From Cyclospora cayetanensis (Eukaryota > Apicomplexa > Conoidasida > Eucoccidiorida > Eimeriidae): a DNA stretch of 64,000 bases. Location: assembly GCF_002999335.1 (NCBI RefSeq), contig NW_020312074.1:1-64000 (forward strand), written 5' to 3'. The position numbers and the translations under genes are program-made. Positions 40,601 through 51,500 of this stretch are shown piece by piece. Each line of letters begins with the position of its first letter. The stretch's first letter is position 1. Below the pieces are notes generated by a model. That model did not search any database. It was not told where the DNA came from and was given only the letters and a program-made list of their open reading frames with translations.

Positions 40601-42512
40601 ACGTGTATATGTGTATGTGGGTATGTATGTACATGTATATGTGTGTATGTGTGTATAAGTATGTACATGTATATGTGTGTATGTGTGTGTGTATATGTGT
40701 ATGTACGTACATGTATATGTGTGTCTGTATGCATGTATGTACATGTGTATGTGTATGTGTGTATGTGCACGAATATGTGTATGCACATGTACATGTGTAT
40801 GTACATGTATGTGTGTGTGCACATGTATAGGTGGGTATGTGTGTGTACATGTACGTACATGTATATGTGTGTCTGTATGCACGTACGTACATGTGTATGT
40901 GCAATGTACATACGTATATCTTTGTATATGTGCGTATTCGAGTTGACTCTGCAGGACCACATTCTTCAGTATGCCGATGTACATATGAAACGCGCCGTAC
41001 CCCTGGCTGTAGCGCTGCAGCACCCAAGCAACCCTAAGCCCCAACTCATTGACCTCATGAGCAAACTCTCCCACGACGCTGATCCGGATACCGCTCTCAA
41101 TGCGATTTTTGCGATGGGAATCCTTGGTGCTGGTAGGTATCTGCTGCAGGCTGGGTTATACCGCCCTTTGCGAGGCGCAGCAGGAGATAGCCAACTGCTG
41201 GGCTGCTTGAAAAAACACAGCTTGCCCCCCTGTGTGGCTTTTTGACGCATGCTGAATGGCGCTTGTTCATGTAAATACTCTGTGGCTTGGCTTTCTAGGA
41301 ACTAACCATTCGCGCATCGCTTCGCTCCTCCGTCAGCTTGCCTCTTACTATGGAAAGGACCCCAGTGCGCTGTTCGTGGTACGCCTACACACACTCCATG
41401 AAAGGCAGAGGCAAAGCCTGCTGCTCCTAGGGTTGCCGGTTTGACCACTTGGCTGGGTGCCTGAGACTCTGCACTGCTGCACTGCTGTACTGTTGCACTG
41501 CTGCACCGCAGGTTCGCCTTTCACAAGGCTTGCTCTACTTGGGGAAGGGCCTGCTGCACATCGGCACGTTGCACTCAGACCGCCAGGTCGTCTGCCGTGT
41601 TGCTCTGGGGGCGTTGGCGATTATTTCGTACTCAGCTCTCCTGATGCGCCATACTATCCTCGGGTGAGCGCAGCCTGTGTTGTGCATACATTCTCATCGA
41701 GCGACGCATGAGGCTGCACCGTGCACCGCAGTCTACAGTCACACACTACAGTCAAAGAGCATCCTGAAGGAAGCGGAGGAGCACCTCTTGACGTAGTGCT
41801 CACGGGCATAAGTGCTGGGCGTGTTTGCTTATCACAAAGGGTGCTGTTGGGCTGCGGTCTATCCAGGAGGCTTCCACGCAGAGCCTGGGGTTCTTGTTAG
41901 CTTGGTTGGTTTGCGATGCACTGCTGATGCTTGTTGTCTCAGAAAATTCCACTTTATACTCTATTACTTGTTCCCCGCGGTACAACCTCGGTGGCTGGTA
42001 ACTGTTGCTGAGCGAGTTGAGGGGGTGACAGTGGAGGAAGAAAGCGACGTTAGGGACAAGACTAAAGAAGAAGCTACAGTGCAGAACGATGCGGAAGTAG
42101 CAGGTGCTGATGCTGCCATGGAGACAGACGAGGCCCCACGTGAGAAGGCTCCCGTTCTCGAGAGTGATGAAGACCTCAAGATGCTTTCCATCCCTGTCCG
42201 CGTGGGAGAGGCCGTTGATGTCGTAGCGCAGGTTGGCAGACAACCGAAGACGATCACTGGTTTCCAGACGCACACGTCGCCGGTTCTGCTCAACTTCAGT
42301 GAACGCGCCGAGTTGGCGACTGATGAGTGTAAGTCCACTAGAAAGGCCCTTCAAAGTCTCGTGCAGTCCCTTGCCTGCCGAACAATCCCTGCTGCTACAT
42401 GGCAGAGCCCTAGTCACGTGACTAGCTAGCCTTTGCTTTTTCGACTGCGTCTGCGGCTCCAGTTTTACATCGGAGGTTGGAGTCTGGGACGGGGGCGCCT
42501 AAGGCTGTAAAA

Positions 42513-42598
<86 letters not shown>

Positions 42599-42705
42599 TA
42601 TGTGTCTATGTGTCTTATGTGACAGATTTGCCAGTTGGCCGTGTCCTAGAAGGCATCGTCTTGCTCCGTAAGAACCCAGAATACCAGCCGCCAAAGGCCC
42701 CGTAA
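34679..42705 (+). CDS. RPN1: 26S proteasome regulatory subunit RPN1 (PSMD2)
   Basis: Fifteen exons: 34679-34705, 34833-34904, 35145-35214, 35329-35483, 35771-35851, 36124-37036, 37502-37657, 38033-38223, 38484-38616, 39202-39719, 40955-41132, 41299-41378, 41512-41663, 41943-42328, 42626-42705. All phases agree; the product is 1,063 residues, longer than the usual 900-1,000. Similarity is continuous over the family: SSMTSVPKPLKFLRPH, SWGYEFLRNLSGQIA, LASSFVNAFVNCGFGTDKL, GLGCAYAGSCREDVL, LACAGSGDVLKVQRML (proteasome/cyclosome repeats), NHSRIASLLRQLASYY, HSDRQVVCRVALGAL and the C-terminal QPKTITGFQTHTSPVLL with RAELATDE. RPN1 is the base scaffold that binds ubiquitin-like shuttle factors and the RPT ring. 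The extra length lies in low-complexity inserts: a Gln/Ala/Glu-rich loop early in exon 6, a Ser/Thr/Asp-rich loop in exon 10 and an acidic loop in exon 14. Introns 4, 5, 9, 10 and 14 carry palindromes or satellites. ATG at 34679 is chosen because the 9-codon first exon splices in frame. Confidence 0.97.
35626..35661. repeat. Perfect 36-bp palindrome in RPN1 intron 4
   Basis: Each half is ATTTCGAGCCGCCGTATG and its reverse complement, with no spacer. It lies between exons 4 and 5 and would form a long hairpin in the pre-mRNA. Confidence 0.97.
35892..35949. repeat. Perfect 58-bp palindrome in RPN1 intron 5
   Basis: The left arm starts GCAGCATCTGACGTAGAG and runs into an alternating GCATGCGCATGCGC centre; the right arm is its exact reverse complement. 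It begins about 40 bp after the exon 5 donor. Confidence 0.97.
38808..39162. repeat. 31-bp minisatellite in RPN1 intron 9
   Basis: About eleven tandem copies of a 31-bp unit that contains TTGCAGCTAGCT, a (G/A)(G/A)GTGCA spacer and GGTCGCT. Units vary at three or four sites (GGGTGCAGGA, AAGTGCAAGG, AAGTGCCAGG). Each unit includes GCAG and the self-complementary AGCTAGCT. It sits directly before the exon 10 acceptor region. Confidence 0.95.
39848..40925. repeat. 1.1-kb TATG/TG microsatellite in RPN1 intron 10
   Basis: Nearly continuous GTGTATGTAC-type repeats, with higher-order blocks of about 60-100 bp marked by GGATGTACGTGTGTATAAG. It fills most of the 1,235-nt intron between exons 10 and 11. 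The long His/Tyr/Thr or Tyr/Val/Cys/Met frames on both strands are artefacts of the repeat. Confidence 0.97.
42517..42597. repeat. (TG)n microsatellite in RPN1 intron 14
   Basis: About 40 uninterrupted TG dinucleotides ending 28 bp before the exon 15 acceptor; the run then continues as TCTATG and may serve as the pyrimidine/uridine-rich tract. Confidence 0.97.
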
Positions 42706-45568
42706 CTTGCAGCAAGTAATTCCCTCAGCTTTTGGCCGTCCTTTGCTGGCACCTAGGCGAGCAGATACTTTCTGCTTCTGCCTCCTACCACTTTCATATG
42801 TCCTTCCACTAGCAGATGCGCCACCCTGAGAGCTGTGTCGTTGCATCATATGCTGCGAAACATCCACGCATTAGTTATTGATACTCGTGCAAGGAAGCGG
42901 CAAACATGGCACCCGTAGGCCTAGTTCCCAGCCACTTTCCAGCAGCACCTCTGCACTTGCGTCGCTGAGGGGCACTTGCCGCCTCATACAATCTATCGCT
43001 ATCTAGATGCTGTTGAACTCCCAACAATTAGTTTCAGGTGGTAGATTCACAATGGTGTTATATTGTGACTTGTACTGCGAATGTTTTGGGGACCTGTGGA
43101 CGAGTCAAGCGCCTACAATACTTGGTCCGTTATTCGCCCATAAATATTAGCAGTGCCGTCGTATCGTTCTAATCAATGGCAAATGCGAATAGAACCATAT
43201 AAGCAATCCAGCCCCGTAGGGATGATCTTTACTAATCCATATAGCTGGGCTTTCCATCATTATCAGAGACCCTTTTCAGTAGACCTGATGCTCTGCCACA
43301 AAATTTCGACTCAGAGCAACACCACTCTGGGCAGCAAAGGCGCTAAGCTATGTAATAGGCAAGAAAGCATAGCGCGCTGGCTATCGAGGGCACGGACTAT
43401 AAAAGCAGAGCTATAATCCCCTGATGACAGAGTATGTTTTGGGGTGCGGAGCAGCATAACCAAGCAGTGCTCACACTAAAAGATCGAACGTGAGGAACAG
43501 AGAATCTTGCTTATTCGCATCAATCATCTTCGCCAAGCGCTTTCAGTGCAAGCCACTTGCCCTCTTTCCTATGCTAAGCATGAGTGCGCGAGTGGATAAT
43601 TGGCATGGACTCCCAAAGGCTATCATTGTAAAGCCTCTACAAATTCAGGGAAAACGGGCACATGCAAAGCGACGTTGACGGGCGAGGAAGCTGCAAATAC
43701 CAGGTGCCTGAGGCCTCATGCCTGATAACATGGCTATATACTGTTAGGATTGAGCGAAAACAATAATGACATTGTCAGCATGCGGATTCCTACTGAAGTT
43801 AGCCACTTACAGCTTAGGCTTAAGAGTGTTGCTTTTTGTATTAATGTGGACGGAATCGGACAGGTGCAACTGCCAAAATCTGAAAGGTTTTCATACTTCA
43901 CTTATGGCACATACGGCGGATATTCCCAGCGATATACTATGATCCACAGCAAAATTGACTAGCTGGTTCGACTTTTTAGAAAGATCAACTGTAGATTGCC
44001 TTTGTATAGCCACAATATGATGCAATGCTGTATGCGTGTGCGCTAGCTGCTTAGTTTAGCTAGCTCTGTATGCTCGGGGTGCACGGGGAGTACAGCTCTG
44101 CTCACTCTGGCTGTCCCTTTTTCCTAAGATCGGGAACTCGAAGGCAAATGGGCCAGGGGAGGACGGGGATGTTTATAACGACACTCAACAACAATACCAG
44201 CCAAATAGAAGTGTAAAGCTAAGTGCTGCCTCGTGCGGCTTCTAGCGTGCATCAGATCGCCCCATTAGACTGAACAGTGCGTCATTGCTCAGCGATTTTC
44301 CTGATACCGCACAAAACTATGGGTCTCGCTCAGTGCGAGCTAGGCGCGGCTGGTTGTTACAGATGTGCAAGCTTTGTGGCTGGTTTCGGTGAAAAGAGAT
44401 TGGAGGCGCTCAAGCCAGATTTCTTGGATTAGGAGTACTTCGCTGCAGTTCTTTGAAGTGTCCAACGGGAAAGAACAGGATATGCGGTTCGCTGCACAAG
44501 CGCTGGAGGGCTGACCTTGTACACAGCCAATCTAACAAGGAATCATCGTGGGTTTTAACAAAATTTACATTGTTGTGTGCTGCTTTAGCGATAGTAAGTC
44601 CGCTGCGGTGGGACAAAGGATGCAGCAGCACGTACTGCATCATATTTATGTTGTTGACCTGAGCCTCCCACAGCCGGTCTTTCTCCATCACACAGATTAG
44701 TCGGTTCCCTAATTCTAGGTCTAATTAACATGCACAAAGTGACTTAAAGTGTTCAGAGTGGTGTGATCGCCAAAGTTTCCCACATGTGAGTCTTCTTTGC
44801 TTCCTGTGTTAATGCATGTCATGGGTGATTTGGTGTGGCTGTGAATGGCTCTTCGCCTGCTGCTAAAAAATAAGGCGCATCAGAAATTATTCATAGTCAC
44901 GCTCTACTTGAGAGCCTTTAAAATAACATGATAGTATTGCCTGCAAATCATTTTCTTTTCGCGTCCGCATGCTTTATTCCTTCCGATCGACAGAAAGCCC
45001 AGTACCAATGAGTGTCTAGCGTAGCCTACAAAGCTGCGGGCTAAACGGGGCCCCAATACAGAGCTAATTCCACGTGACAATTGAAATGTTTTTGATATAG
45101 TACAGCGAGAAAATACTTTGGGGAAAAACTGTCGTGGGGGCCGTTGCTGTATGCTGGTTCCTGGGTCACCTGGTTAGGCCTTGTTTTCGACAAGCAGTCG
45201 GCAGCGCAGAGCTTTGCAAGCGACGCGTGATTGTGCTGCATGAATCCCGCGGAGAATGTATCTTTTATTGTCATGCATGACATTTCGCTCTTTCTATTGA
45301 AAGGGGTCGGTGTTTTCAGGTGTTCGGACCAACGCTCTGATGGTCACGGAGCGCCAAAAGTCCTTCACCAGCATCGAAGCTGCGGCTCTGAAACAAACAC
45401 AGCTTCTATTGACATGATTAAATGATTTTTGCTACATTGCAGTTCCAAAATACTGCTGACACGAGTTTGATCTCTGCCGCCTAAGCTGTTCCCGTGTGTG
45501 CGCCCACCGGACTCCAATATTGCATTATCATATTTTGGAAAGTGGAGTGGCAGCCTCGCAGCAAGACA
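42706..45568. other. Repeat-poor intergenic, no recognisable gene
   Basis: AT-richer sequence between the RPN1 stop and the signal-peptide exon of the next gene. It has short frames only. A third, weaker copy of the dispersed repeat seen at 15.2 and 18.2 kb lies at about 44.0-44.2 kb. Confidence 0.6.
44005..44180. repeat. Dispersed repeat, copy 3 (partial)
   Basis: Shares CAATATGATGCAATGCTGTA, the TGTGCGCTAGCTGCTTAG and TAGCTAGCTCT region, CTCACTCTGGCTGTCCC and the GATCGGGAACTCGAAGGC..GGGCCAGGGG end with the copies at 15.2 and 18.2 kb. The first third is missing or too diverged to follow. Confidence 0.4.
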
Positions 45569-48500
45569 ATGCGAAATAAGGCTCCGATTAGAAGCCTCCT
45601 ACGTGGAGTGCCACTGTGCATCGCCATCATGGGGCTTTTATTAGTCCGCAGTGAAGTCTATGCATCAACAGGGGCATTGAAGAGCATGCCCATGATTAGG
45701 CCTCATCTTTTGAGAGCGGACGAGCAAACCATTGGTCCAGGTGAGATGAAGCATACACACTAGCAGCGCTCCTCTGAGCCATGTATGATTCCTTTTGTAG
45801 CCCGCTGCAATCCAGGAAAATTTCTTGCTCCAGTTGTACATCCACGTCTAAACTCAATGCTTGCACAAATGTGCTTCTCTGTACTACTCAACTATATACA
45901 TGGTCAACTCCCATTGCGATCCAGTGTCGTAGATACATACCATTGGGTGATACGCAGATATCCCGATTTCCAACTTCACTGCGAATGGTAGTGGGTCGTA
46001 CGAGCATGAAAATAATAGTGGTAATAAAGAACATGCTTTCATGGAGACAAAACACCAGCGAGAAAGGCTAGTGGGGATTTTGGAACACGATCAAATCATG
46101 GCCTATACTCAAAACCTTCAACACGCATTCAAGAGATGTGAGGAAACACCAAGAAGTTTTCGGCTCCAATGAACTTTATTTCTGGTCGCTTGCTGCAATC
46201 GTATACATGCCCGCTAACTTAGTCTAGCCAAGACGAGCTTTTAGAGAGGATATGCTAATGCCTAGCCCTCGCGGTTTCGCCGCGTAGAATTTGAAACACC
46301 AAATGAGCAGTGCTGTGTTTCTCCTGTTGTCTATCTTGCGTGCAGCGAGCAAATTTACGCATTCCGTGCTTTTCTTAAAGCAGCTCTTCTCAAAAAATCC
46401 CTTCCTTAAATACTTTGCTCTCCGCTACAGCCAAAGAATAAAGATTGTTGACCACCTTGAAAAGTCTGCTACGAGGTGGAACCTGCTACGAAAAGGTTCG
46501 TGGCGTAAATATGCGCTTTTTCTGAAATAACTGCCGGCATGAAAGGCGTTGTTAGAGCTCGCACGTGTGTGGACGTGCTCCTCGATATTTTCAGACAAGG
46601 CGATGGCTGCAGAGGAAGCTATGGCGACAATTGCATTAGGGCACGTTTACAGCATGGGGCGGTCCCTGAAGAATCGTGGGGAATACAACCAACAAAAACA
46701 GGATCTACTGCAGGAACTTCGTGCGGTAAACGCTGGTGGTCACGCCTTGGACCTAATTCTGGGAAACAGAAGCAAGTCGTTATATACCAAGCATCATAGT
46801 AGATCGCTACCATCCCCGCTGTAGCTTCTACATCGACCATACCTTCCTTTTGTGAATCCACATTCGGGAACACACTAACTATAATATTTCTTTGCAGGCA
46901 AGCCAATTTTTACATGGACAAGCTCTCTGTGGAAGAATCCTTTGGCAACGCTTTCTAATGTTGTAAAAGGCGCGCTCAACGAATCCTTTGAAGGTGTTTT
47001 TGGCATTCCACAAAGAGAGGTCAAAAATGCCTGCTTCTCATTTGGATACCGCTTCAATAGCATTGCTCCGTACACGAGCATTCTTCCAGGTGGTATTTTC
47101 GGATCCGTGCTAAAAAGCCTCGCCCGTTCTTTCATGCTCGTCTACTACCCAGTTTATTCAAGCTTCAAAGGCATCTTTGCGCTTATGATTAGTGTCATCT
47201 GTAAAACTGGTGTACTCGCGGCCACAAAAAAGCTGTTCGGGACCATAGCGAACGTTACACGTTTGGGTCTACGTGGACTGCACATATTATTTCGGCGGTT
47301 TGGTAAGCCATCTACCATTCGAAGCTTTAGGAATAGACGGAATGGAGAATTAAAATACTCATTACCAAAACGCCACAGTTACTGCTACATCAAGGCTGTC
47401 AGGAACAGTATTAACTTGCGCCATCGAGGTGGCTTTTTGCATTCATTCAGCTCTACGTGGCGACCCAGTCGCATGGCCAATCATGCAAGATCTGCTTCGA
47501 AATACCGCTCCCGCAATGATTACTCTCCTATTCCAGCTTTATGCAATCAACATCGAAGATATCACAAAAAGAGGCAAGCGAGTTTCGCACGCCCTGAGTG
47601 CTGGAAATGCGTCATGGAACTACGCAGATGGTCTCTGGATAGGAGCTTTCGACTTTGGCCGTGCTTTCATCAACGTCATCCAGACTTATCTGCGTCGTGC
47701 AGAATCGTTCGTGGATTACTGTAGCAATAAGGTAAGTGCAGTCTTCTACGTCTAGCTTCACGGAAGACTAAATTTCGATGAGCTGTAGTTAGACGCTGGA
47801 AACATCAATCGCACATCCTATTTAATGATAGTCATATTTTTTTGTGCACTATATGTTGTGGCAGAATGCAGAATCTCAAAAATTTGCGGAGACGGCGTCG
47901 ATGACAGACACACAGACAATAAGCGCCGAAAGCTTGGAAGAGCCCGAGGCGTCTGGCCAGTTCGCGGAGCCACTGGTCGACGAAGATCTACTGAAGGCCT
48001 TCGAAGCCATAGTTAGTCCAAGCTCCATGACAAGCTCGAGGGACGAAGTAGAAAGAAGCAGTACGCGCACATTTATTCCTAGTTCAGATCCTTTTCATTG
48101 CCTGGTTGCACAGTGTTTCGTCGTATTTTACTGCAGGCCCCAGAATCAGACGTGCGCGATATAGACGTGTCAAAGCGAGTGAATGTAGCCGTAAGCTCAC
48201 ACAATCTAAAGAACTGCGGTGAAAGTCATAGACTAAATACCGTACAGCTCGACACGTGGGTATGCCTGAGTGCTTCGTGCTATAACTCTTTCCACTTTTT
48301 TGTACAGTGTCAAAAATACAAGAAGTTTGTTTCTTCATTCTCGCGAAACCGCCTAAGCCACGTGGAACGGTTTGTGATCCAAACAATCAAAGTTCTCAAG
48401 TATGATTACAAGTTCTTCCAGCGCTATATTGGGGAAATGATGTCCATTTTCTACGAGATGGCGTATGGCCTGCTAAATGCGGATGTAGCCAACGTGTTGA

Positions 48501-51500
48501 GCGATAAAATGTCCTTAGACACTATGCGAGAACGCATTCATACGGCCTTGGCTAAATTTCAAGTATACAGGGAAGTCAGTTCCGAAATACAAAGCAGCTC
48601 GCTCCCACGGACACTATTTAGAGAGCCGTGGTTCACCCGCTCGGCTAGAGATTTGGCACATGGCTTCTTTGAGAGTGGTAAGAAGTTCCCTGCCTGACGC
48701 AGAAATTAGTGGCGCTATTAAACCAGAGACGCCTAGGAATAGCCTACTGCTCGCTCGAGTTTTTACATGCTTATAAGCATTTGCCTGCTATGCATACGCT
48801 CAAGTGAACTGTTCGCTTTTCTTCAGCTGGCGGACTATCAATTTTTTTAATCTTCGAAGAGGATAGCAAAACATCCACTGCCGCTCGTGATAGGGCTGCC
48901 TTTAAGCTCCTTACCGCAGGAGCCAACAACCTGCACAAGTCTGTTAATTCTCTCTTCCGAGAGTTCCTGACAGCTCGTCTCATGATCGCTCGCTTGGAAG
49001 GCCACAGCTCAGTGAAGACAATACAAGACTTTATCGCATTGTGCAACCCACAACTAGGAATTCCAGATATAAACCTGTGTGGAAAGGTAGTAACATCTGA
49101 GGTTGATCCAGCTGCCTTCGTGAAAGAAGCACTGTTTGCTTTGCACGCACCTATGACGACCTCTGCTGATGATATAGCATTCCACAACGACTCTAAGCTT
49201 GGCAATGTATTCACGAGTTGGAGCGGTACAGGACTTTCCGAGCAAAACCGCGCTGTGGCTGAGGGGGCCAGTGACAGAGGTAACATTGCGTACAGACCAA
49301 GTGCACGCAAAGACCTTTGTTTAAGAAACTTTTATATCAGTATTCTTGCTGAGGCGAGATGACTTTGTTCCTGAAGGTTTTACATGCACAGCATTGTCCT
49401 GTATTGCTTTGCAGCTGCAATGGAAAACTTTATTCTGCATCTTCGTGAAGCCGTCCAAAGTCGAGTAGGCCACGTACTATGAAGCGAACGATTTTGACCA
49501 GCTGAATGAGGCTCACCCTTTGGGGCCTTTAGAAGACTACATATACGCGAGCGCACTTATACAGAAGCCAAGAGACTTCATTGTGGTAATTGTGCTACTC
49601 AGCTGACATTCTCACGCTTCGAGTTTGCCGACAATTTCACGCGCCTGGTGCTGCATGACACCAACGGACGGAGCGTTAATTTTATTCGTAAGGCCTTTAC
49701 CCCTGTGCACTAGAGAGCAACCCACCATGCCATTATATCTAAAAACTGACTTCCAGCTTTTTTGAAGCGAGAATATTTGAGAACAACCTGCGTCATGTGT
49801 TGTACTTTTGCGTGACAGCTGATAATGAAGACGATGTAAAGGGTAAGCAAGATACTTCCATGGGATCCTCTGGCAGAGTTACGAGAGCAGCGAAGTTTAT
49901 CCATTCTCGCAGCATTCATTCCAAGTCGTACATATAAGTATAATAAGTCGTACTCGTGCTTTTGTGCTCCTCTATCAGCTCTCGCAGGTCAGAAGACAAC
50001 TCCACAGAGAAGCTCCCGACCGTCGCCACTAGATACGAATTGTTGGTTCAGCGTTACAGAAGCCAATAAGGGAACCTTGAAGTTTGTAACAATGGATGCT
50101 AAAGAATTAGAAACCTCTATAGAGGGGCTTGCAGTGCCAGCCGAAGGGATTCCAACATATGAGATCCCCGGGCAGGTTATGTACCGTGATCGGCGAGAAG
50201 AGCTTAGATCGATTATCAATGAACCGTCGGCAGTGCGCGATGTAATAGTTGCGAAATTCGTCGATCAAAGCGGAAGAGCAGCAGCTGAAATGGTGAGCCT
50301 CTCTCGAGCGCAGAGGCGCAATTCATGTAGTTGTTATGATGAGCTAAGTTCACCGTAACTGGCACGGTAAAAGGCAAAAGGTTCCTCCAGGAGATATGGC
50401 GTTATTGCTAGGTATGTCAGTGCTTTGGGGTTGTGGTGAGCAGATGGCAAATCTTCTCTACATTCTCCATTCCAGGACACCCTCCTTCTCAAGCCATAGC
50501 CCTTCGGTTTTCTTGCAAAACATTATGCCAAAGATGTTCTTCGATTCCTTCCAAGCTCTGAGTGTTGCGTCGAAAAGCCGGAAATCTGCAAGCGTGGTGC
50601 TGGAGGGCCGCCTCTACAGCTTTGCCTTGTCGTTTGACAATTTAAAGAGTATCTTTTTGGGAGCTGTGAACAGACTTATTCTCCGCATGCACAGTCTTGA
50701 CTCGAGAGACATGGTGTCAGTCTTCATGATGACGGTCGCAGTGATGGCCTACCAGAGAGTACAAAAGCATCGCACTGGAAAGACACTAGTCATGAATATG
50801 TTTTTAAGAGATGTTCTGCATCTACAGCGGGCTAATCAACTTGGTCGGCTGCTTGAGGAAGCACCCCACTGCGCGTGGTTGGAGAAGCAGGAGGGGCTGC
50901 CTCAGGAAGAGTTTGTCATCAAATGTGCAGCGCTTCGGTTCCTCAAAATTGGCAGCCTGAAGATAGAGGACGCTGAAGTTGTAAGCGGTCTTGGCTTCTA
51001 CAGCACGTGCTGCACTTAGCAGGTATAAGGGGTAGCGACAAATACACGAAGCTCGGGGGGCTATTCTGTTTTCCATGGTGCATAATTGGTGTACATCTAC
51101 AGGTGAATGTCCGCAACTACCTTGCGGAATTCTTCAATATTCTCAATGGACTGCGTGGGAAAACACGCTGGATGGATTTCCTAAATATTCGCACTTTTTC
51201 TGCAGAAGCTGACTTGTATGCTGAGACAGCTGCTCAATATTCTTATGAAAAGCTAGAGGGGCAGCTAAGAGATGAAGAAACGCATGAGCAGATAGGAGGT
51301 GTGTTAGGCTCCACAAATTCGAATCTTCATATGGCACTCGGTGGGGCTAGGAAGTATCTCCATGACAAGCGGGACACTTTGACAGCTCTGCGGAGCTATG
51401 CTGAGAACATCAAGAAACTGCCTCCCAGCTTGCGCAAATCACTGGAGGATTTCTTCAGCAGTTGTTATGGCAAGCTCAGAAGATTCCTCGGCGCGAAGCA

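Noticed and set aside
39555..41027. Minus-strand frames up to 490 residues of His, Tyr, Thr
   Set aside because: Pure translation of the TATG/TG microsatellite in RPN1 intron 10, antisense to conserved RPN1 exons at both ends.
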